In this document: positions 44,967-53,833 of the stretch, one piece after another
Layout: every line of letters begins with the position of its first letter
Numbering within the stretch: the first letter of the stretch is position 1
Assembly: GCA_024401435.1 (NCBI GenBank)
Contig: JAKSLB010000009.1
Location: 37,023 to 101,022 of the forward strand
Source of the DNA: Paludibacteraceae bacterium
Lineage (GTDB): Bacteria > Bacteroidota > Bacteroidia > Bacteroidales > Paludibacteraceae
Length of the DNA stretch: 64,000 nucleotides
Direction of reading: 5' to 3'
Notes under the pieces: model-generated
Database searches by the model: none
Seen by the model: the letters and a program-made list of their open reading frames with translations, nothing else
Told to the model about the DNA's origin: nothing
Position numbers and translations under genes: made by a program

Positions 44967-46895
44967 ATGAATGATAGTGAAAAATATCGATCTGTCTTGC
45001 AAAAATATTGGGGCTATTCATCTTTTAGACCTTTGCAGGAGGACATCATAGATGCAGCATATCAAGGTCATGATGTGCTTGGATTGATGCCTACGGGTGG
45101 AGGTAAAAGTATTACATTTCAAGTGCCTGCCTTATGTAAGGAAGGCACTTGTTTGGTTATCACTCCTTTGATCGCTTTGATGAAAGATCAAGTGGATAAC
45201 CTGAAAGCTAAAGGAATTCGTGCATTGACAGTTTATTCTGGAATGCCACATAACGAAATCTTACAAGCTTATGATAATTGTATTTTAGGAGATTATAAAT
45301 TTTTATATATCTCTCCTGAAAGATTGGGTACAGAACTTTTTTTGGAAAAAGTTCGTCGTATGAATATAAGCCTCCTTGTTGTTGATGAGTCTCATTGTAT
45401 TTCACAATGGGGGTATGATTTTCGTCCATCTTATTTGAAAATTGCAGAAATCCGATCTGTTCTTCCTCCTGATGTTCCTGTTTTGGCATTGACAGCAACT
45501 GCTACACCTGAGGTGGTGGAGGATATTCAAAATCAATTACAGTTTCGTCAACATTTGGTGTATACCAAAAGCTTTGCACGTAAGAATATAGCCTATGTTG
45601 TTCGTAAAACGGATGATAAAATAGGTCAAATGTTACATATTTTAAATTCTGTGCAGGGCACTTCTATCGTATATGTTCGTAATCGTAAAAAGACAAAAGA
45701 AGTTGCGGATTTGTTGAAAAATGAAGGGTTCTCGGCTGATCATTTCCATGCGGGTTTGTCACAAGAGTCAAAAGATAAAAAACAAGAAGCTTGGAAATCA
45801 GGTGAGTGTAGAGTCATTGTGGCTACCAACGCTTTTGGAATGGGAATCGATAAACCTGATGTCCGAACTGTCATTCATTTGGATTTGCCAGATACCTTGG
45901 AAGCTTATTTTCAAGAAGCGGGTAGAGCAGGACGTGATGAAAAGAAAGCATACGCTATTCTTCTTTATAATCAATCTGATATTTCTAAATTAAAAAAACG
46001 AATCTCCGATAATTTTCCTAGTAGAGAATTTATCATTCAAGTTTATAGAGAACTTTCTTGTTACTTTGAAATAGGTGTTGAAGAGGGTGATGGATTTATG
46101 CATAGCTTCAGCCTTGCTGATTTTTGTTCGGTATTCCGTTTGCCTGTATTGCAAACACATAGTGCGTTAAAGATTTTGCAACAAGCGGGTTATATAGAAT
46201 TGACAGATGAACTTAATCAGTCTTCTCGTGTGATGTTTGAAATCACCAAAGAAGAATTATATCATCAAAAGTTAGACTTTGACCCTAAATTAGATGAAAT
46301 CATTAATCTTTTATTGAGAACCTACACGGGTCTTTTTGCAGAGTTCGCTATGATTGATGAAGAGATGATGGCTCATAGACTGGATTTGTCAAGAGATGAT
46401 TTGTATCAGAAACTTTCTTTGTTGTCTAAACTTGGTATTATTAATTATGTTCCAGGAAAGAAATCACCATATGTTATTTTTTCTACTCGTAGGGTAGATG
46501 ATAAATATGTGAAAATCGGGAAAGATATTTATGAAACCAGATTGGAACGGTTCCAAGATCGCATTCAAAAAGTAATCGCTTATGTCCAAGATGAAGATCA
46601 TTGTCGCAGTAGAATGCTTTTGCAATATTTTGGGGAGATGAAATCTTCTAATTGTGGTATGTGTGATTATTGCTTAGCCAAGAAGGATATCGGAGTTTCA
46701 AATTATGAATATGAACAGTTGCGCAATCACATTTTAATGTTGTTGAAAACTTCAGCTGTTGATTATAAAGAGTTGATTGAAAAATTAAGTTACGATTCTT
46801 CCCATGTGGTTGCTGTTTTACGATATATGCAGGATGAAGAAGAAATTGAACTGACGGAGGATGGAAAATTTGTACTATCCAAAGGTGAAAAATGA
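44967..46895 (+). CDS. recQ: ATP-dependent DNA helicase RecQ
   Basis: The protein has 642 residues. Motif I is LMPTGGGKSITFQVPAL, motif II is VVDESHCISQWGYDFRPSY (DESH rather than the usual DEAH), and motif VI is YFQEAGRAGRDEKKAYA. The RecQ-Ct zinc cluster appears near residues 547-570 (CRSRMLLQYFG then CGMCDYC), followed by a winged-helix region. I do not see a convincing C-terminal HRDC domain, which fits a shorter Bacteroidota RecQ type. It unwinds DNA 3' to 5' and supplies single strands to RecJ, encoded five bases upstream. Confidence 0.95.
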   Translation: MNDSEKYRSVLQKYWGYSSFRPLQEDIIDAAYQGHDVLGLMPTGGGKSITFQVPALCKEGTCLVITPLIALMKDQVDNLKAKGIRALTVYSGMPHNEILQAYDNCILGDYKFLYISPERLGTELFLEKVRRMNISLLVVDESHCISQWGYDFRPSYLKIAEIRSVLPPDVPVLALTATATPEVVEDIQNQLQFRQHLVYTKSFARKNIAYVVRKTDDKIGQMLHILNSVQGTSIVYVRNRKKTKEVADLLKNEGFSADHFHAGLSQESKDKKQEAWKSGECRVIVATNAFGMGIDKPDVRTVIHLDLPDTLEAYFQEAGRAGRDEKKAYAILLYNQSDISKLKKRISDNFPSREFIIQVYRELSCYFEIGVEEGDGFMHSFSLADFCSVFRLPVLQTHSALKILQQAGYIELTDELNQSSRVMFEITKEELYHQKLDFDPKLDEIINLLLRTYTGLFAEFAMIDEEMMAHRLDLSRDDLYQKLSLLSKLGIINYVPGKKSPYVIFSTRRVDDKYVKIGKDIYETRLERFQDRIQKVIAYVQDEDHCRSRMLLQYFGEMKSSNCGMCDYCLAKKDIGVSNYEYEQLRNHILMLLKTSAVDYKELIEKLSYDSSHVVAVLRYMQDEEEIELTEDGKFVLSKGEK

Positions 46896-46946
46896 TATGT
46901 TAATAACTTGTTTAAAAATCTGTTTAAAGTGAATCTTCGTATAATT

Positions 46947-46976
46947 TTGTAAAGGTTGCTGAATAGATTAAATTTG
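46947..46976 (+). promoter_or_regulatory. Bacteroidota-type promoter for the HU-CCDC81 gene
   Basis: TTG at 46947-46949, a 19-base spacer, and TAAATTTG at 46969-46976 match the consensus. The ATG at 47050 lies 73 bases downstream, so the HU-CCDC81 and DMP19-like genes can be transcribed independently of recJ-recQ. Confidence 0.65.
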
Positions 46977-47049
46977 CGATGATTTTGTCTTTGTATGAAA
47001 ATGCAAAAAAAAATCATACTCAAACTCAATAAAAATAAAAGAAACAAAG

Positions 47050-47958
47050 ATGCAGGAACTATTTGATCTTATAGGTGATTTGTTGGACGCTCACACATGC
47101 GTGATTGTTCCCAATTTTGGTGGTTTCGTGACGAATGATAAGTCTGCAGAGATACATTCTGAAAATGATAGTTTTTGTCCGCCAACAAAGGAAGTCATAT
47201 TTAATCAATTGTTGACGCACAATGATGGTTTGCTTGCACAAGAATTGATGCGAAGGAACCAGCTTTCTTTTGAAGACGCTAATCGTCAGATTGCTACTAT
47301 TGTTTCTCAAATTCAACAAACTCTTGCTTCTGTTGGTACTCTAAAAGTTTCTGATTGGGGACTGTTTACGATGGAATCACAACGATTATCATTCGTTCAG
47401 ACAAGATCTTTTTTGGTTGATAAAGATGCCTTTGGATTGAACGAATTTTATTTCCCAGAACTAATGATGGAAGACAAATCGGAGGAAATCGTAGAACAAC
47501 CCAAAAGGAATTCTATGAAACCATTCTTGATTGGAACGGCTGCAACCATTGCTTGTTTGATGTTCTTCCATCCTCTTCATGATGGAATGGATGAGAATTC
47601 TAAAATGATAAACCAGTCTTCTATGATGTTGACTGGCCTTAAGTCGGAAGTTGAATTACAGACAAAAACTATAAATGTATTACAGTCGGAGTTGGATTCA
47701 TACAAAAAATCACCTGTGGGTTTCTATTTGATATTAGCTGATTTCCCTTCTAAAAATGCTGCTTATGATTATTTGGATGAAGAAGGATTGGAAGATGATC
47801 AGAGAATACAGATTATTACCATAGATAATCGTTTTTATGTTTCTGTGGCATCTTCTTTGGAAAAGAATGATTTGATGCAAAAAAAGAATAGCTTATCTAA
47901 CGACTTGTATGATTTGGATCAATCTTATGTGTTGTCAGTTGCTAAGATGAATGATTAA
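47050..47958 (+). CDS. HU-CCDC81-type DNA-binding-like protein with SPOR-like C-terminus
   Basis: The protein has 302 residues. Residues 1-140 show two HU/CCDC81-like segments (DLLDAHTCVIVPNFGGFVTN, then a second with SVGTLKVSDWGLFTM). A transmembrane helix follows at about 158-174 (FLIGTAATIACLMFF). After a coiled-coil-like stretch, the last ~80 residues (GFYLILADFPSKNAAYDYL...) resemble a SPOR domain that binds denuded peptidoglycan. This domain order is typical of a Bacteroidota envelope protein thought to act in cell-wall or division processes. The N-terminal part would be cytoplasmic and the SPOR-like part periplasmic. Confidence 0.8.
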   Translation: MQELFDLIGDLLDAHTCVIVPNFGGFVTNDKSAEIHSENDSFCPPTKEVIFNQLLTHNDGLLAQELMRRNQLSFEDANRQIATIVSQIQQTLASVGTLKVSDWGLFTMESQRLSFVQTRSFLVDKDAFGLNEFYFPELMMEDKSEEIVEQPKRNSMKPFLIGTAATIACLMFFHPLHDGMDENSKMINQSSMMLTGLKSEVELQTKTINVLQSELDSYKKSPVGFYLILADFPSKNAAYDYLDEEGLEDDQRIQIITIDNRFYVSVASSLEKNDLMQKKNSLSNDLYDLDQSYVLSVAKMND

Positions 47959-47969
47959 TCAATGAAAAA

Positions 47970-48467
47970 ATGATACAAATTTCGGATCAAGAGTTACAAA
48001 AAGCAGCCCAAAAAGGTGTGGATGAGTTCCTCTCACTTTTTATAGATGCTTATTGGAAAGAAATGAATGGTGAATTGAATGCAGAAACTATGTTGAAACT
48101 TAATGGACATCAAAATGCATTGTTAGCTTATTCTATTTTCCGTAAGGAGATGAATGATGGCGGATTTGTACAATTGATTCAAAATGGATATGGGGGATAT
48201 TTCTTCGATAATCCTTTTGCAAAAGCTATGCGTCTATTTGGCGCTAAACCATTGTCAAAACTGGTTTACGCAGCTAAGAAAATATATGATGAAAACAAAA
48301 AAGAGTTAGAACGAGAAACTACGGATGAGGAATTCCTTTCTATGTATGTTGATTTTGAGGATTTTGATGATTTAGAAGAAGAATTTTTTATGATAGAAGA
48401 GGAAACCACTTCCGCTATTGCACATTTTGTGGATGAAAACATCAATATGTTTGCTGATGTGAAGTAA
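47970..48467 (+). CDS. DMP19/DUF4375-like protein
   Basis: The protein has 165 residues. The stretch ALLAYSIFRKEMNDGGFVQLIQNGYGGYFFDNPFAKAM corresponds to the DUF4375/DMP19 core, in which GGFxQ and N-G-Y/NPF are typical. The C-terminal third is strongly acidic (VDFEDFDDLEEEFFMIEEE), which may make it a DNA-mimic or protein-binding surface; Neisseria DMP19 is a DNA mimic. The function in this organism is unknown. It lies 11 bases after the HU-CCDC81 gene and is convergent with the next gene. Confidence 0.78.
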   Translation: MIQISDQELQKAAQKGVDEFLSLFIDAYWKEMNGELNAETMLKLNGHQNALLAYSIFRKEMNDGGFVQLIQNGYGGYFFDNPFAKAMRLFGAKPLSKLVYAAKKIYDENKKELERETTDEEFLSMYVDFEDFDDLEEEFFMIEEETTSAIAHFVDENINMFADVK

Positions 48468-48530
48468 TCTTACCTAATACGTTTCGTAAAGTATTCTTCT
48501 GTTGAACAATAATCTTATTGCGTGGTTTTA

Positions 48531-50519
48531 TTAAAAAGACCAACGCATTAATCCTTTTATCATACTTGATCGATTCCCTTTTATCTCTTCGTTTGAACTA
48601 CTGATGGTTTCTCGACCATCTGTATATAGATACATTCCATAGTTGAGATAGATTTGAAATAAACGACATGGAGTCCATTTGAAATTTATATCGATCCGAT
48701 GACCTTTTCCATATAGTTGTGGCATAGAAAAGGTGTTTAGAATGTCACGTTCATAGATGTAAAATCGATTGTTGTAATCTGAAGCAACATAGTAGGCATA
48801 ATGTAGATTTAAGGTTAAATGTGGTTTTGACCATTCTCTCTGAATGTCTTCGGAAACCACCCATCCATATGTGTCGCTTCCCTCGCTTCTTATTTTGTTC
48901 GCCTCTAATAAGTTTTTTGTTTCAAAATTTCCTATTTCCCAATGATTGACATATCGTATGTATTGTTTGGTGTATCCTTGTTCAATGAGTTTTTTGTATT
49001 TGTATTTTAACTGTATGTTCATCTTCCTATGAGCGTTTATTTGTGCTTGAACTAAAAAATCTTCACCTTTTGATGGATAATTTATTTTATATTTTGCCCA
49101 TGGAAACGAAAATACATCAGCATACAATGATAACTCTAGTTTTTTTACAGGAAGTATTTTAGTCCCGATATAGAAACCTTTTTCATTCTCAGTCCTTGAG
49201 TTTTCTCCGAAAGCATGCGAAAAGTTCGCTTGGTATTCTGGTTGGTAACATCTTTGTAAAGCTAAAATGCCAATTCTAGAATTGGGTAGGATACTTATTC
49301 CATTGAGTGTCGCTAATCCTTTATTTGCATCTATGGCACATTCTCCGAAAAAAGACATTCTTTGAAAGTAATATTTATAATGAATACTTGTGTTGAAATG
49401 ATGATTTGTATTCCTTAATTTGAAATAATTATACATCACATCTGTCGGATTTAAAATGTTTGAATATTGGTAGGCAAGAAAGGTATATCCTAACTTTAGA
49501 TTTTTTTTCGTGTAGGCAAGATTGCATCCGATAACTTTTTCTGTTGCATTCAGTCTTTTGCTGATTTCATTCTCTGTACGGTGTAGTCCATCTGTTTTGA
49601 AGGATGTAATGGTAGAACCATTGATGTTTACATCTATTTTTTTACAAGATAGAAAAGTTGTTACTTCCCAGTCTTTGAATGCAAAAGTAGTTCCTAATCC
49701 TCGTAATTGCCCACATTCATTGCTTGATGTATATCGTTTTAACCCTTCGTACTGCTGAATCTCATTTAACGTATTGACAGATTTTCCAAATAAACAACTA
49801 TTCCCGATGACAAGTCCTTGCCCAAAATTTGCTTTGTAATCACCTATGTTAATCTGTTTGAATTTCCAAATGTCCTTTAATTGTAAATAAGCCGATTTGA
49901 AATCGAATATGCCATTTTTGAAGAGACCAAAAGGTTCTCCAGCATCTCTTTCTCCTAATAATCCCAAAGAAATTTTTTCTGCTGTTTGAAGTTGATATTT
50001 GAAATAATATCGACAAGGAATTCCTGCGTATTTTGTATTTCCTAAACTGTCTGGAATGTATCCTTTTTTCTTTTGCATCGTTTGTTGATATTGATTGTAA
50101 ATCAGATGTTTGCAAGTCTTGAATTCTTGTTTCCAACTCATTTTTTCTTTTTCTTGATCAATTGTGATAAACGGGAGGATATGTTTTATCTTATCATAAT
50201 CGAAATTGGGTATGTTCTTTAGCTCATATAAAGTTTGGAAAAATCCATAACTTTTTCTGTGTTGGATGATATTGTGAGCATCTATTTCATTTAAGTAGGG
50301 GAGTTGCGATAGTTCTCTTTCTGTCGCTGTGTTAAGGTTGATTTTGTTAGATCGTATGTCTTCAATAACATTGAGTAATTCTTCGTAATCAAGTTTGGTG
50401 GATTCTTCTTCCATTAAATCTTCCATATAATCAGTAAAATGGGAGGAAAATTCTTCCTCTTGCGCGTATGTTATCAAGGAGAAGAATAATGTTGTTGTGA
50501 GTAAATAAAATTTTTTCAT
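48531..50519 (-). CDS. ComEA-like HhH protein with large outer-membrane-type region
   Basis: The protein has 662 residues. A signal peptide (MKKFYLLTTTLFFSLITYAQ) is followed by an acidic segment and a pair of helix-hairpin-helix motifs at about 54-118 (KINLNTATERELSQLPYLN ... LYELKNIPNFDYDKIKHILPF), like ComEA. The remaining 500+ residues are rich in Tyr/Lys/Asn strands typical of an outer-membrane beta-barrel. HhH motifs bind DNA non-specifically, and in competence ComEA draws DNA into the periplasm. A fused HhH-barrel protein could bind DNA at the outer membrane, but this is inference. It is only 12 bases downstream of a second envelope gene on the same strand. Confidence 0.75.
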   Translation of the reverse strand: MKKFYLLTTTLFFSLITYAQEEEFSSHFTDYMEDLMEEESTKLDYEELLNVIEDIRSNKINLNTATERELSQLPYLNEIDAHNIIQHRKSYGFFQTLYELKNIPNFDYDKIKHILPFITIDQEKEKMSWKQEFKTCKHLIYNQYQQTMQKKKGYIPDSLGNTKYAGIPCRYYFKYQLQTAEKISLGLLGERDAGEPFGLFKNGIFDFKSAYLQLKDIWKFKQINIGDYKANFGQGLVIGNSCLFGKSVNTLNEIQQYEGLKRYTSSNECGQLRGLGTTFAFKDWEVTTFLSCKKIDVNINGSTITSFKTDGLHRTENEISKRLNATEKVIGCNLAYTKKNLKLGYTFLAYQYSNILNPTDVMYNYFKLRNTNHHFNTSIHYKYYFQRMSFFGECAIDANKGLATLNGISILPNSRIGILALQRCYQPEYQANFSHAFGENSRTENEKGFYIGTKILPVKKLELSLYADVFSFPWAKYKINYPSKGEDFLVQAQINAHRKMNIQLKYKYKKLIEQGYTKQYIRYVNHWEIGNFETKNLLEANKIRSEGSDTYGWVVSEDIQREWSKPHLTLNLHYAYYVASDYNNRFYIYERDILNTFSMPQLYGKGHRIDINFKWTPCRLFQIYLNYGMYLYTDGRETISSSNEEIKGNRSSMIKGLMRWSF

Positions 50520-50531
50520 AGGAACTACTTT

Positions 50532-51356
50532 TTATGAGATTTTAGTTTGTTTTTTATTCGTGAGTTGATGACAGATGTCGATAGAAAAGGAATGACCCAG
50601 GGTTTGTCTCCAATTTGCCGATAGATTAAAGTTCCATTTTTTATATTCGTATCCAATACCATATGATGGAACAATAGCAAGACCCTTGATGCCTGCTTGA
50701 AGTTTGAAATCATAGATTTTATATTCAAAACCTAAATGAATAGTTGGTGTAGCATAATTCCATAAGTCTATTTCTGAAATACAATTGATGTTGTTATAAC
50801 TTAATGTATATCCAATTGATATCCAATCTTTTAAAGATTCAATTTGATGGTTGAATAGGAATTGGTGATTGATTTTGGTGTAAAGTTTGTTATGTTCTTT
50901 GATTGTCCATTGACAGTCAATGTTAATTGTCAATGAACAGAATGTAGAGGGAGATTGTTTTCGCGTGTAATGAAATGTTGTCAATTTGAAACTACAACCA
51001 CCAATGAAAAATTCACTTAATTTTTTTGCTAATGAAGTGGAAAAATCCCATCGTTGATAATGAGGATACCCCCAAAATGTTATGTTGGTACCTATTCTTG
51101 AATGAGGGTAAAAGAATGCTGTTTCTGTGAAAAACTCGTTTAATTCTTTTTGGCAATAAAGATTTTTATGGTGAAATCTGATTTCTGAAAAGTCTTTGTC
51201 AAAGAGGGAAGGACTATATAAAGTATAACTAGAAGAGGGCAAAGTTTCTCCTTTAGCAATGCTTTCTGCATTTGTTTGTGAATGTGAATTGACAGATATG
51301 AATAAATAGTTGAATAATAAGAAAGAGAATCTGAAAACAATTGTGAGATTTTTCAT
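50532..51356 (-). CDS. Putative outer-membrane beta-barrel protein, partner of the HhH protein
   Basis: The protein has 274 residues. A signal peptide (MKNLTIVFRFSFLLFNYLFISVNSHSQ) precedes an all-beta mature part of alternating strands (for example HHKNLYCQKELNEFF, GCSFKLTTFHYTRK, IGYGYEYKK-like segments) and ends shortly after CHQL. I do not recognise a named family; the size and pattern suggest a small outer-membrane barrel. It is the first gene of a two-gene unit with the HhH-barrel gene and diverges from the DUF4294 gene. Confidence 0.65.
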   Translation of the reverse strand: MKNLTIVFRFSFLLFNYLFISVNSHSQTNAESIAKGETLPSSSYTLYSPSLFDKDFSEIRFHHKNLYCQKELNEFFTETAFFYPHSRIGTNITFWGYPHYQRWDFSTSLAKKLSEFFIGGCSFKLTTFHYTRKQSPSTFCSLTINIDCQWTIKEHNKLYTKINHQFLFNHQIESLKDWISIGYTLSYNNINCISEIDLWNYATPTIHLGFEYKIYDFKLQAGIKGLAIVPSYGIGYEYKKWNFNLSANWRQTLGHSFSIDICHQLTNKKQTKIS

Positions 51357-51426
51357 TGAAATAAAATTTTTATTGAATCTGGTATTAAAAATTATTAAAT
51401 TGAAGTCTTTGACACGTTTATTGTAT

Positions 51427-51434
51427 TATATTTG
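51427..51434 (+). promoter_or_regulatory. -7 box of the DUF4294 gene promoter
   Basis: TATATTTG matches TAnnTTTG and lies 23 bases before the ATG at 51458. A TTTGAC stretch is upstream, but at a shorter than usual spacing (15 bases). Confidence 0.5.
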
Positions 51435-51457
51435 CACGTAACATTTTGTTTTTAGTT

Positions 51458-52057
51458 ATGATTCTAACAAAAATTATTAAATACATATTGCCGTTATTCA
51501 TCGTGTTTACGGTCTATTCTATGGACGACGTAGAGGTCGGACGTAGAGTTCCTGCTTGCGTAGATGAATGTGGTGATACGATACCCAATATTTGGTTACA
51601 ACCGGTGTATGTTTTTCCGAAACTTGTTTTTAAAAATGAAAAACAAGAGAAGTTTTATTGGAGAACCGTTCGAGATGTAAAGAAAACATTACCATATGCA
51701 AAGGTTATTGGAGGAATCGTGGCAGAATGTGATAGTGTCATGTCAACTCTAAAAACAGATAAAGAACGGAAAGAATACATGAAGCAAAAAGAGGATGAAT
51801 TAGTTGCTTATTATAAACCGATTTTTAAGAAAATGACTTTGTCACAAGGTAAGATGATGATTCGATTGGTAGATCGTCAGTGTGACAAAACATCCTATTC
51901 TTTAGTGAAACAGTTCCGTGGTGGTTTTCGCGCTGTCTTTTGGCAGGGATTTGCCAAAATGTTAGGAGCCGATTTGAAAGTATCGTATGATCCTACGGAT
52001 GAGAACGATCGTATTGTGGAACGTGTTATTGTATTAGTTGAAGCAGGACAACTTTGA
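51458..52057 (+). CDS. DUF4294 domain protein
   Basis: From the ATG at 51458 the protein has 199 residues. An in-frame TTG at 51446 sits close to the promoter box and is unlikely to be used. A hydrophobic N-terminus (ILTKIIKYILPLFIVFTVYS) acts as a signal peptide or anchor. The DUF4294 core follows, with DECGDTIPNIWLQPVYVFP, RTVRDVKKTLPYAK and KFRGGFRAVFWQ-type segments. The family is nearly confined to Bacteroidota, and its function, probably in the periplasm or envelope, is unknown. It is convergent with the flippase gene, with a gap of only five bases. Confidence 0.82.
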   Translation: MILTKIIKYILPLFIVFTVYSMDDVEVGRRVPACVDECGDTIPNIWLQPVYVFPKLVFKNEKQEKFYWRTVRDVKKTLPYAKVIGGIVAECDSVMSTLKTDKERKEYMKQKEDELVAYYKPIFKKMTLSQGKMMIRLVDRQCDKTSYSLVKQFRGGFRAVFWQGFAKMLGADLKVSYDPTDENDRIVERVIVLVEAGQL

Positions 52058-52062
52058 TAGTT

Positions 52063-53514
52063 TTAATGCTTCCCCTTTATAGCAGAGATGATTTTGTTCA
52101 TAATTTCTTTCGCTATAACAGATCCTCCGAAATAACAACTAGTAAGATAGAAGGTGGCACCAACTATTATTTGTAATACAATTTTAGGATAGAGTTTAAT
52201 TGGAACGAAATTAATCAGGTAAACTATACCAGCCATTAAAATAGAGAGACCACAATAGGGAAGTATATCTTTAATTTGATCCTTTATTTTGTATACTATA
52301 ATTTTTCGAATGAAAAAAAGATCCACAATATAAGAAATCAGATTTGCAACGACGAACCCCCATAACATCCATGTTATATTGTTATGTAAAATGAATAAGG
52401 GAGATATAATTAATATATTACGAATACATTCTAATGTGAAATTTCTCTTGGGATAACCCTTTAATGTTAAAAAACCAAGATAAAAACTATGAAATGGCAT
52501 AAATGCTCCTGCAATGGCTAATATTTGAAAATAGGGAATGATATCTTTCCATTTTTCCGTCAAAATTGCAATGGTTAAATTGTCAAAACATGCCATGGCA
52601 CCAAACATTACAGGAAATATACCAAATGCAGCCATTCTGATCATTTTCCTTAAATAGTTTATTTGCCGTGTTTCATTATCATTTAATTTTGATAGAACAG
52701 GGTATGCCACTCCACAGATTGTGCTACTAATGATGTTGCTGGGTAGAAAATAGAACTTATATGCTTCTGCGTAATACCCTAATTGTTCATCTCCAAACTT
52801 ATTTCCTATGATGGGATTGTAAATATATCGAACAAAGGTGTTTAATAAAGAAGATAAAATTAAAGAAAAACTAAAAAGAAATAGTTCTTTAATGACTGAA
52901 AAATCGGGTGCGTGATTAGGTCTCCATTTACTGAAAATCCAAAGCATAATGCATTTGATAACAGCTTGTAATAAAATCTGCCATGCTAATGCCCAATAAG
53001 TGTATCCGTTGAGAATCAGTACAATGGTGACGATTCCAGATATGATGGCTCCACAAATATTAGCAATGGATAATTTCTTAAATGCCAACTCTTTCGTTAG
53101 TATGATGGTTTGAACGATACTAAAAGAGTTAAATAGGATACTTATGAATATGAATCGTGATAGGTCGACCAATTCTGGCATCTTATAAAAATTCGCAATT
53201 CGTTCTGCACAAACATATAAAAGCGCATAAAATAGTATACTGAGAAATACGTTGAAGCAAAAAATGGCTGTGTATTCATTGCTGGTGTTTCCTTTCCTTC
53301 TCACCATAGCATAAGTAAATCCACTTTCTACTAGAATGTTTGATAAAGCAGTGAATATGGCTAATGCTCCAATTAATCCGAAATCTCTTGGTGACAATAA
53401 CCTTAAGGATACAAGTCCAATGATAAAGGCAATGAACTGAAATCCTACTTTGTCAAATGCATTCCATAATAGGGAAAATATTGTTTCTTGCTTTAAGTCT
53501 TTTTTATTTTCCAT
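52063..53514 (-). CDS. Polysaccharide flippase (Wzx/WzxC-like, MOP superfamily)
   Basis: The protein has 483 residues and is almost entirely hydrophobic, with 12-14 predicted helices. It opens with LKQETIFSLLWNAFDKVGFQFI and LVSLRLLSPRDFGLIGALAI, the conserved start of the lipopolysaccharide/colanic-acid exporter family, and has SSTICGVAYPVLSKLND later. Such proteins flip lipid-linked oligosaccharides across the inner membrane. It is solitary here, with no other polysaccharide genes adjacent, so the glycan served is unknown. Confidence 0.88.
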   Translation of the reverse strand: MENKKDLKQETIFSLLWNAFDKVGFQFIAFIIGLVSLRLLSPRDFGLIGALAIFTALSNILVESGFTYAMVRRKGNTSNEYTAIFCFNVFLSILFYALLYVCAERIANFYKMPELVDLSRFIFISILFNSFSIVQTIILTKELAFKKLSIANICGAIISGIVTIVLILNGYTYWALAWQILLQAVIKCIMLWIFSKWRPNHAPDFSVIKELFLFSFSLILSSLLNTFVRYIYNPIIGNKFGDEQLGYYAEAYKFYFLPSNIISSTICGVAYPVLSKLNDNETRQINYLRKMIRMAAFGIFPVMFGAMACFDNLTIAILTEKWKDIIPYFQILAIAGAFMPFHSFYLGFLTLKGYPKRNFTLECIRNILIISPLFILHNNITWMLWGFVVANLISYIVDLFFIRKIIVYKIKDQIKDILPYCGLSILMAGIVYLINFVPIKLYPKIVLQIIVGATFYLTSCYFGGSVIAKEIMNKIISAIKGKH

Positions 53515-53711
53515 AGGACTGGAATTTTTTTTCTCTCTATGCTATTGTTGTAAACTCTTTTTAAATCACTTCCAAAAATACGAATACTATCTTACTTTCA
53601 CAAACTTTTGTTGCTTGCTTTCGTGTATAGAGATGTTTGGGTGGATCCCTTTTCATGGTTGGCAAATTTTTTTCTTTCATAAGTTTTAAATAAGTAGAAT
53701 TTTTACGGCGA

Positions 53712-53719
53712 CAAAGTTA
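53712..53719 (-). promoter_or_regulatory. Possible -7 box of the flippase promoter
   Basis: The reverse strand reads TAACTTTG, matching TAnnTTTG, almost 200 bases upstream of the ATG at 53514. The -33 element is not evident. Confidence 0.4.
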
Positions 53720-53757
53720 TGGATTTTTTAGATAGTTGGAAATATTTTAAGATTTAT

Positions 53758-53789
53758 TTGTTTCTATATAGAACAATGTCGTACTTTTG
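53758..53789 (+). promoter_or_regulatory. Bacteroidota-type promoter of the LOG - sacsin-like - nth unit
   Basis: TTG at 53758-53760, a 21-base spacer, and TACTTTTG at 53782-53789 fit the consensus. The ATG at 53834 lies 45 bases downstream. Confidence 0.65.
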
Positions 53790-53833
53790 TGAATGAAGAG
53801 AAATGTTCGTTTGTGGAATTTTAGTTTTGATTT

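Larger units (their letters stand above)
53515..53833. other. Divergent intergenic region, flippase / LOG gene
   Basis: This is 319 bases without a plausible gene. It carries a reverse TAACTTTG box at 53712-53719 for the flippase and a good forward promoter at 53758-53789 for the LOG gene. The flippase transcript would have an untranslated leader of nearly 200 bases; I see no recognisable riboswitch or hairpin in it. Confidence 0.45.

Noticed and set aside
48476-48495. Inverted repeat (AATAC...GTATT) between the DMP19-like gene and the HhH gene as a terminator
   Set aside because: The stem is short with a bulge and lacks a T-run on either side.
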